From CAZQGO01 sp964593065 (GTDB taxonomy: Bacteria; Oederibacteriota; JAAXVQ01), in assembly GCA_964593065.1 (NCBI GenBank), contig CAZQGO010000001.1:352688-416687 (forward strand): DNA of 64,000 nucleotides, given 5' to 3'. The number at the start of each line of letters is the position of its first letter. Positions within the stretch are counted from its first letter, which is position 1. A model generated the notes under the pieces. It was not told the origin of the DNA. It saw only the letters and a program-made list of their open reading frames with translations, and did no database searches. Positions 9,201-17,027 of this stretch are shown piece by piece. The position numbers were made by a program, and so were the translations under genes.

Positions 9201-11225
9201 CTCGACCGGCCGCTGCAGGAGGTCCTGGCTTCGGGCCGGCCTGACTTTCCATTCTGCATCTGCTGGGCCAACGAGAACTGGACTCGCCGCTGGGACGGCC
9301 AGGACCAGCAGGTGCTCATTGAGCAGGGGCATTCCTTCGAGTCGGACGTGGCTTTCATCCGGGACGTGATCCCCATCCTGAAAGACCCCCGCTACCTCCG
9401 CTTCGAGGGCAAGCCCGTGCTGCTGGTCTATCGCGCGGACAAACTGCGGGATCCGCGGGCCACGGCCCGGGCCTGGCGCGACCTGTGCGCCCAGGCCGGA
9501 ATCCCGGGCCTGCATCTGTGCATGGTGGAGATTCTGGGCACCGGCCAGCCCCAGCAGCGGGGATTCGACGCGCTGGTGGAATTTCCTCCCAACAGTTACC
9601 TGTGCAAGAACATCGCGCACTCGGTCCGGGGACTGCATCCCCAGTTTCGGGGGCAGATTTTCGACTACCGGGAACTGGCCGGCCAGTCCCTGCAGCACCG
9701 GCCGGAGGGTTATCCGTACCACCGCACCGTGATGGGCATGTGGGACAACACCGCACGCACGGGCCAGGATGCGCGGATTTTCCATCACGCCCGGCCCGAC
9801 CTCTACGAGCACTGGCTGGAAACGTTCGTGCGGGAAGCCAAAAGCCGGCGGGACCAGGAAGCCTTGATTTTCATCAACGCCTGGAACGAATGGGGAGAGG
9901 GCGCGCACTTGGAGCCCGACCGGCGCCACGGATTCGGCTGGCTGGAAGCCACGGCCCGCGCCCTGTCCGCGAAGCCCGGCGCGGCCCGGGCGCTTCCGGA
10001 GCAGCCGCCGGCCGCCGCCGGCCCGGAGCCGTCCGGGGCGGAAGCGTCGCACGCGACGGAGGGCGGGGAGGAGGCGGCCGCGGCCGGAAAAAACGGCGGG
10101 ATCGTGCTGGTCGTGCACAACGCCCTGCAATTCGGCACGCAGTTTCTTTCCCTGGCGCTGGCCGAGACCTGGCTGCGGCGGTACCGCGAAAAAATGTTCG
10201 TGCTCCTCAAGCAGGGAGGCGAACTGGAACCGGCCTTTGCCCGGACCGGCCATGTGATCAACCTCGAATCCGAAACCCGCCGTTTGGGCTCCGAGGCGGC
10301 GGCCCTGGAAAGGATCCGGCGCCGCCTGCAAGCGGCCGGAGTCGACCGCTGCCTGTGCAACAGCGTGGTCACCGGGGACCTGGCCCGGTTTTTCAAGCAG
10401 CAGGGCTGCCGGGTGGTTTCGCTGGTGCATGAATTGCCCGCGCTCACCGCCACCTACGGGTACGAGCACCTGGCCGAGTGGCTGGCGGCCTCCTCCGACC
10501 GCCTGATCTTCCCGGTCGAAGCCGTCCGCCGCCCTTTTGTCGAGCGCTTCGCCGTGCCGGACGAAAAGACGCTCATCCGGCCCCAGGGAATCATGCGGCC
10601 CAATCCGTACCTGCAGCGCCGGGAATGGGCGCGGCGCACGCTGCAGAAACGCCACCAATTGGGCCCGGATTTCAAGCTGGTTCTAAACTGCGCCTACGGC
10701 GACCTGCGCAAGGGCCCGGACCTTTTCCTGGCCGTGGCCCGGCAGGTGCTGCAGCAGCGGGCGGCGGACAACGTTCATTTCGTCTGGGCCGGGGCTTTTG
10801 AAAGGGAACTCAAGGCCTGGTGCGAACACGACCGGAGGGGCATGGCCTTTGCCGACCGGGTGCATTTCATCGGCTTCCAGCAGGACGACGCCGTCTACCA
10901 GGCGGCGGCCGACATTCTGGCCTTAACCTCCCGCGAGGACCCCCTGCCGCATGTCATGCTCTCGGCCATGGAGGCCGGCGTGCCCGTGGTCGCGTTTGCC
11001 GGCAGCGGCGGCGCGGATGAAATCCTGGCGGACGGCCGGGGCGTCCTGGTGCCGTATCTGGACGTGGCCGGCATGGCCGGCGCAATCGCGGGGCTGCTGC
11101 TGGACGAGGAGCGGCGACGGGACATCGGCCGCCGGGCCGCGGAGACGATCGCGCGCTCGTTCCGGTTTGAGGATTACGTGGATTTCATCGCGCGGCAATT
11201 CGAAAAGGTCCCGGCGGGGCGGTAA
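6213..11225 (+). CDS. Giant fusion: two methyltransferases, coiled coil, repeats, WbsX and GT4
   Basis: A 1670-residue multidomain enzyme. In order: a SAM methyltransferase (VLDFGCGWGRI near 90), a second one (VLDVACGEGYGS near 349), a Glu/Gln/Arg-rich coiled coil (about 560-660), three tandem repeats of about 38 residues beginning FDxxYYL (about 740-855), a WbsX-type domain (FYLPQFHPVPENDEWWGEGF from about 910 to 1255), and a GT-B family 4 transferase with the ADILALTSREDPLPHVMLSA signature (about 1300-1660). I chose ATG 6213, preceded by AAAAAGG; the frame is open to 5982 but that part overlaps the promoter. It probably builds and methyl-caps a surface glycan; the substrate is unknown. Confidence 0.85.
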   Translation: MEERQEQAPAPSLAAVFHDLPDDFWYWCLTEGIQRGWLTDLLPWLPPEGVQEKYTGRSGEPALSQAFGFFQLCKQELGRLGLELAPDSRVLDFGCGWGRITRLLLKDVHPRNVTGVDMLDEAIRICRKSNFPCAFERISPRPPIFYADESLDYIFAYSVFTHLSEECARAWIGEFRRILKPGGVVFATIRPPEAVEEFARLRQVPDIPSSGQTAAQAFQDLDRVRRDYAAGRFVFEPSPGASPEGACFGEALIPPAYAQRNYSGHFPEIRILESRDHGRFDQHLLILRKAPRPVASAAGPAAEPALPPAREPELPWTGERLVTSLRGPIVGEHLHRYALAAELVAGRTVLDVACGEGYGSHLLGRRARRVLGVDNSPETIEHARAKYGRENVEFQVGSAEAIPLPDRSVDAVVTFETIEHLRAPGPFLAEIRRCLGPRGVLVISSPDREPYQEATPEPNVFHEQELTHAQFAELLRGTFRHVFLARQRFLQGSFMAPDQEDPAPRLGTFSGNFNEVSFHPGVNRGIYSIAVCSDAPLERVPMGVFESPLANADGAWTQWAQVQRRLQELSEEYRQLAAAHALGQRVNAVLGFLRAEQEKDRVLQETRLEQERESNRNLSEALEQARERIGELGRELERVNSQKHQMLLTLQQFEQRLHWQRHRHQKMRTQLIVANNLARTFRGLLPACKRASLRKWQRIRRRVLPPAQARRGLLHGLWTVLDWPWRAWHARPSQRRLVRASGLFDAAYYLEQVPDLAARGLDPVKHYLARGAEEGRNPSALFDTSFYLRSNPDVDEFGVNPLVHFIQSGMDEERDPSPAFDTQYYLENNSDLVAAGVSAFPHYYHTGRREGRLAHAHGAGGDSRAESGGSSPAPAAPAGEDGDGREPVEPRWRSTVDWRRRPQPEPGNVKCIAFYLPQFHPVPENDEWWGEGFTEWEMVSRAAPLFHGHYQPHRPAELGFYDLRVPEVREKQAAMARAFGIQGFCYYYYWFNGQRLLDRPLQEVLASGRPDFPFCICWANENWTRRWDGQDQQVLIEQGHSFESDVAFIRDVIPILKDPRYLRFEGKPVLLVYRADKLRDPRATARAWRDLCAQAGIPGLHLCMVEILGTGQPQQRGFDALVEFPPNSYLCKNIAHSVRGLHPQFRGQIFDYRELAGQSLQHRPEGYPYHRTVMGMWDNTARTGQDARIFHHARPDLYEHWLETFVREAKSRRDQEALIFINAWNEWGEGAHLEPDRRHGFGWLEATARALSAKPGAARALPEQPPAAAGPEPSGAEASHATEGGEEAAAAGKNGGIVLVVHNALQFGTQFLSLALAETWLRRYREKMFVLLKQGGELEPAFARTGHVINLESETRRLGSEAAALERIRRRLQAAGVDRCLCNSVVTGDLARFFKQQGCRVVSLVHELPALTATYGYEHLAEWLAASSDRLIFPVEAVRRPFVERFAVPDEKTLIRPQGIMRPNPYLQRREWARRTLQKRHQLGPDFKLVLNCAYGDLRKGPDLFLAVARQVLQQRAADNVHFVWAGAFERELKAWCEHDRRGMAFADRVHFIGFQQDDAVYQAAADILALTSREDPLPHVMLSAMEAGVPVVAFAGSGGADEILADGRGVLVPYLDVAGMAGAIAGLLLDEERRRDIGRRAAETIARSFRFEDYVDFIARQFEKVPAGR

Positions 11226-11230
11226 AATCC

Positions 11231-11480
11231 CCCGCGGCCTCATCCAGAGGATGAGGCTTAGGGTTCGGGGGCGGTGAAGCCCCCGACTGAAGTTGGAAGG
11301 AAAGCAGGACGTATCGGCTCAGGCCCCGTCAGGGGCCAGGGGTGGTCAGGGGAAAATTCCCCTGACTCCATGAGGGATGACCGCGAGCCGAGGAGTCCTT
11401 TCCGCTTTCGGCGAGTGCCAGAGGGGAAGCCTCCCCTATGGAGAGCGGAGCGAAAGCGGCTGGGGAACCTGTGGTTCCCC
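11231..11480 (+). promoter_or_regulatory. Hairpin-rich 5' leader, copy A of a conserved element
   Basis: The gap before the MBOAT gene is filled by potential RNA hairpins: GCCTCATC/GATGAGGC (11237-11257); CGGGGGC, loop GGTGAA, GCCCCCG (11266-11285); a purine-rich strand GGAAGGAAAGCAGGACG (11295-11311); GGCCCC-GTCA-GGGGCC (11322-11337); GTCAGGGG/CCCCTGAC (11345-11366); a 9-bp stem CCGCTTTCG/CGAAAGCGG (11402-11459) enclosing AGGGG/CCCCT; and GGGGAACC-TGT-GGTTCCCC (11462-11480). The first three and the last recur in the same order before the CBS gene at 22539. No known riboswitch matched. A weak -10 (TAAAAT, 11223-11228) lies just upstream. Confidence 0.6.
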
Positions 11481-11522
11481 TGAAAGTACCCACCCGGGCG
11501 TGGGCACGAAAGGAAAGCGTGC

Positions 11523-12950
11523 ATGGTATTTTCCTCGGTCAGCTTTTTATTTTACTTTCTGCCGGTGGTCCTCCTGGCCTATTTCCTCGTGCGTCCCGCC
11601 TGGCGGAATTTCGTGCTCCTGCTGTCCGGGCTGGTCTTTTACCTCTGGGGCGCGGGTGAAATCGTCTTCATCCTGATGTTGTCCATCGCCTTGAATTGGG
11701 TTTTCGGGCTGATGGCCGCTGCGGCCCGCGACAGCGGGGAACGGTGGCGCCGGAACCTGCCGGTGATCGCCTCCGTGATCGTGAACCTGGGCATCCTGGG
11801 CTATTTCAAGTACACGAATTTTTTCGTCGCCCAGATCAACCATCTCGGGGAAATCACGCGGGCCGGTTTCATGCCGGTCTATCTCGCGCCCATCCTGCTG
11901 CCCATCGGCGTGTCCTTCTTCACGTTTCAGGCCATGAGCTACGTGATCGACGTGGCCCAGGGCCGCGTGGAGCCCCTGCAAAACCCGGTGGACTTCGGCA
12001 TGTACATCGCCATGTTTCCCCAGCTGGTGGCCGGGCCGATCGTCCGCTACCATGAAATCGCCCCGCAAATCCACCGGCGCGGCGTCACCTGGGAAGGCTT
12101 CTCCGCCGGCATGGTGCGTTTCATTCACGGCCTGGTCAAAAAGGTGGTTTTCGCGGATTCGATCGGGCTGCTGGCCGACCAGGCTTTCAAGGCGCCCGAG
12201 CGCTTGAGCGCCGGCGGCGCCTGGCTGGGGCTGCTGGCCTTCACCATCCAGGTCTATTTCGATTTCTCGGGCTATTCGGACATGGCCATCGGCCTGGGCC
12301 AGATGTTCGGCTTCCGCCTGCCCGAGAATTTCAACCGGCCCTATTCGGCCGTGAGTTTCACGGACTTCTGGCGGCGCTGGCACATGACCCTTTCGCACTG
12401 GTTCCGCGATTACGTCTACATTCCCCTGGGCGGATCGCGGCGGGGACCCTGGCGCACCTACCTCAACCTCGTCATCGTCTTTTTCCTGGTGGGATTCTGG
12501 CACGGCGCCAACTGGACGTTCGTGGTCTTCGGCCTCTACCACGGCTTCTGGATGAGCCTGGAGCGGGCCACCGGGCGCCGGTTTGCCGGAGAGATGAAAC
12601 ACCCCCTGGTCCGCCGGGCGCTCACTTTCTTCCTCATCCTCCTGGGCATGACCCTGTTTCGTGCCGAGAACATGCATCAGGCCTGGACCTATTACCAGAC
12701 CTTGTTCGGCCTGCGGGGCGGCACGCAGTTTTTGGCCCCGGGCACGGATTGGCAGGGTCTGGTCTTTCTGGCCCTGGGCAGCCTGGTGGTTTTCCTGCCC
12801 GACAACCTCGTGGTGGGCAGGCTCCTGGAGCAGTCCGAAAAACGCGCCGTGGCCTGGATGCGGCTCGGCCTGGCCACCGTGGCCCTGACCTTCGCCATCA
12901 TGCTGATCGTCAGCCGGAATTACACTCCCTTCATCTACTTCCAATTCTGA
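11523..12950 (+). CDS. MBOAT-family O-acyltransferase (AlgI-like)
   Basis: A 475-residue inner-membrane acyltransferase with about ten membrane helices. The N terminus (MVFSSVSFLFYFLPVVLLAY) and the region VGFWHGANWTFVVFGLYHG, holding the conserved catalytic His, are typical of AlgI, which moves acetyl groups across the membrane for alginate acetylation. The gene directly downstream encodes an AlgJ/AlgX-like SGNH protein and its start overlaps this stop (TGATG), as in known MBOAT/SGNH acetylation pairs. It therefore probably acylates the polysaccharide made by this locus. It is preceded by a long structured leader and by AAAGGAAAG near the ATG. Confidence 0.92.
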   Translation: MVFSSVSFLFYFLPVVLLAYFLVRPAWRNFVLLLSGLVFYLWGAGEIVFILMLSIALNWVFGLMAAAARDSGERWRRNLPVIASVIVNLGILGYFKYTNFFVAQINHLGEITRAGFMPVYLAPILLPIGVSFFTFQAMSYVIDVAQGRVEPLQNPVDFGMYIAMFPQLVAGPIVRYHEIAPQIHRRGVTWEGFSAGMVRFIHGLVKKVVFADSIGLLADQAFKAPERLSAGGAWLGLLAFTIQVYFDFSGYSDMAIGLGQMFGFRLPENFNRPYSAVSFTDFWRRWHMTLSHWFRDYVYIPLGGSRRGPWRTYLNLVIVFFLVGFWHGANWTFVVFGLYHGFWMSLERATGRRFAGEMKHPLVRRALTFFLILLGMTLFRAENMHQAWTYYQTLFGLRGGTQFLAPGTDWQGLVFLALGSLVVFLPDNLVVGRLLEQSEKRAVAWMRLGLATVALTFAIMLIVSRNYTPFIYFQF

Positions 12951-15448
12951 TGACCCGGAAACGCTCCCTCACCCTCTGCGCCGCCGTCGGCCTTTTCTGG
13001 CTGTGCCTGCCGCTGCCGCTGACGCCCTGGCTCAGCCACTACAACCGGGACTTCATCGAAAACGTGGAAAAGCGCCTGCCCGCAACCTGGCCCCACCTCG
13101 GCGGACCCCGGGACCTGCTGCGGGCCCAAACCTACCGGCGCATCAGCGCGTTCCTGCAGGACCGCATGCCGTTTCGCGACTGGCTGATCACGGGCGAGCG
13201 GCGGCTCGCGTACCTGTTTTTTAAACGCCGGAGTTTCGGCCAGGTGGATGTGGGCCGGGACGGATGGCTCTTCATCCGCGACGCCTATTACCGGCCCACG
13301 GAAAACGAACAGAAGGTGCGCCAGGTGCTGCGCGAGGTGGATTATTTCCTGACCCGCCGGCCGCCGGGGGAAGCCAGCCTGCTGCTGGTGATCGGGCCCG
13401 ACAAGGACTCCATTTACCCCGAAAAAATGAGCGCCACCTGCCTGGCGTACCAGGCCAAGGCCGACAACCGGAGAAAGCTCATCCGCGAGTTCTTCACGCG
13501 CCCCCACGGCGGACGGGTGTTGGGCTTGTGGTCCGCGTATCTGCGGGAAAAGAAGACTTCGCCGGTATTGCTGTTTTATCCCAAGGACACGCACCATACC
13601 CCCACCGGCGCGCTGATCATGTGCCGCGGCATCATCGAGGCCGTGCAGCCGGGACTGTGGCGCCCGGAGGAGGTCCGGAACAAGGGCCGGCAGACCAAGG
13701 TGGGGGATTTAAGCCTCCTGGCCGGCCTGGGCTGGGGGATCGACGTCGTGCAGGATTGCGACGTCGTACGCCCGGGCGTCCAGCTGGTGAAGCGCATCGC
13801 CCTGGATCACACCGGCAGCTGGAAGGATTCGGCCCGCTACCTTTCCCGCAGCGACACGCGCCCCCTGATCCCGGGCCGGACCGCGATCCTGCATGATTCC
13901 CTGCTCGGGGCCAACCGGGAAACCCTGCGGCAGTTTTTCCGGGACGTCACCTTCATCCATTACGAAAAAATCTACAGCGCGGACAAACTCCAGGCCGTGA
14001 TGCGGCAGTACGACCGGGTGATCATGGAGGTGGTGGAACGCGAATCCGTCGGCATCTTGGAGAAGCTTCTCGACGGTTACAACTACCACGTCCTGCGCGA
14101 GCTGGGACCCGGGGATTTTTCGGCCGTCACTTCCAACCAGCAGGTCAAATTATCCCCGGCCGGGACGGAGTTGGTGGCCGAGGCCTCGGGCTACGACCCC
14201 ATGATCTTCATTCCCAGCCCCCACCTGCGCCTGAATACGGAGTACCTGGTGTGGATCGACCTGGAATCCACGGCGGACACCTACTGCCAGCTGTTTTACC
14301 AGACCAATGATGTCCCCCGCTTCGAGGACGCGCAAAGCCTCATCAAGAAGGTCGACGTGGGCCGGAATCTGCTGACGTTCCATCTGCCCGCCGGCAGCAT
14401 CTGGTATCCCCTGCGGTTGGACCCCGGCCTGCAGCCGGGCCGCTACCGCTTCAAGGCTTTTCAGTACCGGCAGCTTCTGCCCCCGCCGCAAGGCGGGGAA
14501 GGGGAGGACATCCCGGAGAATGCGGTTTCCACCACGCTCTTCTTCGCCTGGGGGCCGGTCAGCCGGCTCCTGGCCACGCCGCGCGGATTCGTTGCCAGCG
14601 ATCCCCGGACGAGACTGGAGAATGTGCCGGCCGGCATTCTCGTCACGGCGGCCGGGGAAGACCCGCAAATCAGCCTGCCCGTCCTGCCGGACCTGGTGGC
14701 GGGAACGCAACCGGTCCTGGAAATCGATCTCGAAGCCTCCACGGACACGTTCAGCCAGTTGTTTTATCTGACCCCCGGCGTGCCGGCCTACCGGGAAGAC
14801 CTGAGCGTCAAGCAGGACATCCACCGCGGCGAGAACCGCCTGCGTTTCGTCCTGCCGCCGGAAAGCCTGCGGTTTCCCCTGCGCTTCGACCCCGGCGGGA
14901 AACCCGGAACGTACCTGTTGCGCTTCGTCAGCTTGGGCGGCGCGTGGCCGGCCAGCCTGCAGGCCGAGGCGGTCCGGCCGGGAATGCCTCCCCCCGCCCG
15001 TGCCAAACTGAATATGTTATACTTGATCGGCCGGAAAAAACTCTGGACCGGGGCGGAACTTCTGCCCCGGCTCCTGTGGCGGCAACAGGTCAACCTCAAA
15101 GCTGCGGGCCCGGGTCTGGCGGTCCAGGTCCTGGGAAACGACCCGATCCTGGGCCTGCCGGCCTTCGAACCCCCCCGGACGGAAGGCTATTACCAGGTCA
15201 GCCTGAAACTGTTTTCGCCCCGCGCCACGGAGGCCCAGTTGTATTACCTCGAGCCCGGGGAGAAAAATTACCGCGAGGAGGCCAGCGCGCGCTGCGGAGT
15301 CCGCCCGGGACTCAATACCCTGGTTTTTCTCGTGGAGGGGCGGCAGCTCCTGCAGCCCCTGCGACTCGATCCGGCCTGCCATCCCGGGGAATACCGGCTG
15401 GACGCGCTGGAAATCGAGGAAGTCACGACCGGCGACCTCCGGCGCTGA
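12950..15448 (+). CDS. AlgJ/AlgX-like SGNH acyl-transfer protein with three C-terminal repeats
   Basis: An 832-residue exported protein with one N-terminal hydrophobic segment (about 8-25). Residues about 90-370 match the AlgJ/AlgX SGNH domain: GRDGWLFIRD near 103, KDTHHTPTGA near 211 (the usual family form is DTHW), and HDSLLG near 313 carrying the candidate nucleophile Ser. The C terminus has three diverged copies of an approximately 80-residue beta-rich unit at about 428-507, 583-662 and 745-823, each with a QLFY/QLYY strand and an LRLDP or LRFDP strand. They may bind glycan. The start is the ATG overlapping the MBOAT stop. Confidence 0.85.
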   Translation: MTRKRSLTLCAAVGLFWLCLPLPLTPWLSHYNRDFIENVEKRLPATWPHLGGPRDLLRAQTYRRISAFLQDRMPFRDWLITGERRLAYLFFKRRSFGQVDVGRDGWLFIRDAYYRPTENEQKVRQVLREVDYFLTRRPPGEASLLLVIGPDKDSIYPEKMSATCLAYQAKADNRRKLIREFFTRPHGGRVLGLWSAYLREKKTSPVLLFYPKDTHHTPTGALIMCRGIIEAVQPGLWRPEEVRNKGRQTKVGDLSLLAGLGWGIDVVQDCDVVRPGVQLVKRIALDHTGSWKDSARYLSRSDTRPLIPGRTAILHDSLLGANRETLRQFFRDVTFIHYEKIYSADKLQAVMRQYDRVIMEVVERESVGILEKLLDGYNYHVLRELGPGDFSAVTSNQQVKLSPAGTELVAEASGYDPMIFIPSPHLRLNTEYLVWIDLESTADTYCQLFYQTNDVPRFEDAQSLIKKVDVGRNLLTFHLPAGSIWYPLRLDPGLQPGRYRFKAFQYRQLLPPPQGGEGEDIPENAVSTTLFFAWGPVSRLLATPRGFVASDPRTRLENVPAGILVTAAGEDPQISLPVLPDLVAGTQPVLEIDLEASTDTFSQLFYLTPGVPAYREDLSVKQDIHRGENRLRFVLPPESLRFPLRFDPGGKPGTYLLRFVSLGGAWPASLQAEAVRPGMPPPARAKLNMLYLIGRKKLWTGAELLPRLLWRQQVNLKAAGPGLAVQVLGNDPILGLPAFEPPRTEGYYQVSLKLFSPRATEAQLYYLEPGEKNYREEASARCGVRPGLNTLVFLVEGRQLLQPLRLDPACHPGEYRLDALEIEEVTTGDLRR

Positions 15449-15465
15449 GCGGAAAGGGCGACCCT

Positions 15466-16233
15466 TTGAACCGCAACACCCGTCAGTTCCTGGATCTGAT
15501 CCTCGTTCTCACCCAGAAGGACCTGAAGGTGAGGTACAAGAACAGCGTGCTGGGGTATCTGTGGTCCGTGGCCAATCCCCTGGCTTTCGCCCTCGTGTTC
15601 TACTTTGCCTTCAAGGTCATCATGCGGGTGGACATGGAGGATTACGCCCTGTTCCTCATCGTCGGCCTGTTTCCCTGGCAGTGGTTTTCCAATTCCATCA
15701 ACATCTCCTCCACGGTGTTCCTGTCCAACGCCAGCATCATCAAGAAGGTGAGTTTCCCGCGCAACATCATTCCCTTAAGCATCGTATTGCAGGACATGAT
15801 CCATTACATCCTGTCCCTGCCCGTGATCGGGCTCTTCCTCCTGCTCTATCAAAAACCCGCGCAGGCGGCCTGGCTCTGGGGCATCCCGCTGCTGCTGGCC
15901 GGGCAATTCATGCTCATCTACGGCCTGGCCCTGGCCGTGTCCAGCATCAACCTCTTTTTCCGCGACCTGGAACGAATCGTCGGCATATTGATGATGATCG
16001 TTTTTTATTGCACCCCCATCCTCTACCCGCTGGACATGATTCCCGCGCGGTTTCAGCACTGGGTGGGGTTGAATCCTTTCGCGACGGCGATCTTGGGCTG
16101 GCGGACCCTGCTTTTGGACGGACGCCTGGATCCCGTCGCCGCCGGACTCACCCTGGCCTACGGCCTGGCGGCTTTGGGCCTGGGCACCTGGATCTATTCC
16201 CGCCTGGCCTGGAAGTTTGCGGAGGTCCTATGA
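15466..16233 (+). CDS. wzm: ABC-2 type polysaccharide export permease (Wzm-like)
   Basis: A 255-residue inner-membrane protein with six predicted helices. The N-terminal LTQKDLKVRYKNSVLGYLW motif and the FPWQWFSNSI segment are typical of Wzm/TagG/KpsM permeases, which export lipid-linked glycans with a Wzt ATPase. The start is TTG at 15466, with GGAAAGG eight bases upstream; no ATG fits. The stop overlaps the ATPase ATG (ATGA), so the two subunits are translationally coupled. Confidence 0.93.
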   Translation: MNRNTRQFLDLILVLTQKDLKVRYKNSVLGYLWSVANPLAFALVFYFAFKVIMRVDMEDYALFLIVGLFPWQWFSNSINISSTVFLSNASIIKKVSFPRNIIPLSIVLQDMIHYILSLPVIGLFLLLYQKPAQAAWLWGIPLLLAGQFMLIYGLALAVSSINLFFRDLERIVGILMMIVFYCTPILYPLDMIPARFQHWVGLNPFATAILGWRTLLLDGRLDPVAAGLTLAYGLAALGLGTWIYSRLAWKFAEVL

Positions 16234-17027
16234 GCGACCCCGTCATCCGGTTCGAGTCCGTGGGCAAGCGTTATCCCCAGTACCATCACATCACCGCGGG
16301 CTTCAAGCCCTTCCTGTTCCGCTGGCTGTGCCGCCTCGGGCGAACCGGCTCCGAAACCTTCGAAGCCTTAAGGGCGGTGACGTTCGAGGTCCGCCCGGGC
16401 GAAACACTCGGCATCATCGGCCGCAACGGTTCGGGCAAGAGCACGGTCCTGGGGCTGATCGCCGGCGTGCTCCGGCCGACTTCCGGAACCGTGCGGGTGC
16501 GGGGCAGGGTGGCTCCGCTGCTGGAACTCGGCGCGGGATTTCATCCCGAACTCACCGGCCGCGAGAACATATTTTTAAACGGGATCCTGCTGGGGCTGAC
16601 GCGCGCCGAGGTCGCGCGGAAGCTCGATGCCATCATCGCCTTCTCGGAACTCGGGGAGTTCATCCACGAGCCCATCCGCATCTATTCCAGCGGCATGCTG
16701 GCCCGCCTGGGTTTCGCCGTGATCTCGTCCCTGGATCCGGAAATCCTGCTGGTGGATGAAATTCTGGCCGTGGGGGACATGGATTTCCAGAAAAAATGCG
16801 TGGACCGCGCCCTCGAGTTCAAGCGCCGCGGCGTCACCATTATTTACGTCTCGCACGCCTTGGACCAGGTTCAGGAATTGTCCGACCGGGCCTTGTGGCT
16901 CGATGAGCATACGGTTCAGGCCTGGGGGAACCCGGCCGAAGTCGTGGACGCCTACCGGCGGCATTCATCCCCGCAGCGGGGACCGGACGGCGGCCGGCCC
17001 GAAGCGCCGGGCGGGGAAGCCCCATGA
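16230..17027 (+). CDS. wzt: ABC transporter ATPase for polysaccharide export (Wzt-like)
   Basis: A 265-residue nucleotide-binding subunit paired with the upstream permease. Walker A is GRNGSGKST (about 63), the family signature is YSSGMLARLGFA (about 151) and Walker B is ILLVDEILAVGD (about 171), in the form specific to Wzt/TagH exporters. It ends soon after the ATPase core, so the C-terminal carbohydrate-recognition domain of longer Wzt proteins is absent; export is then probably not gated by a terminal glycan cap bound to Wzt. The start overlaps the wzm stop and its own stop overlaps the following glycosyltransferase start. Confidence 0.93.
   Translation: MSDPVIRFESVGKRYPQYHHITAGFKPFLFRWLCRLGRTGSETFEALRAVTFEVRPGETLGIIGRNGSGKSTVLGLIAGVLRPTSGTVRVRGRVAPLLELGAGFHPELTGRENIFLNGILLGLTRAEVARKLDAIIAFSELGEFIHEPIRIYSSGMLARLGFAVISSLDPEILLVDEILAVGDMDFQKKCVDRALEFKRRGVTIIYVSHALDQVQELSDRALWLDEHTVQAWGNPAEVVDAYRRHSSPQRGPDGGRPEAPGGEAP

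Noticed and set aside
7989..10658. 889-codon open frame on the minus strand opposite the giant glycosyltransferase
   Set aside because: Long mirror frames are common in GC-rich genes; the product is low-complexity Gly/Arg/Gln-rich with no motif, while the plus strand has clear domains.
11295..11311. GGAAGGAAAGCAG as a signal-recognition-particle RNA apical loop
   Set aside because: The similarity is confined to this short strand; the surrounding stems do not form an SRP hairpin, and the segment occurs twice as part of a different structure.
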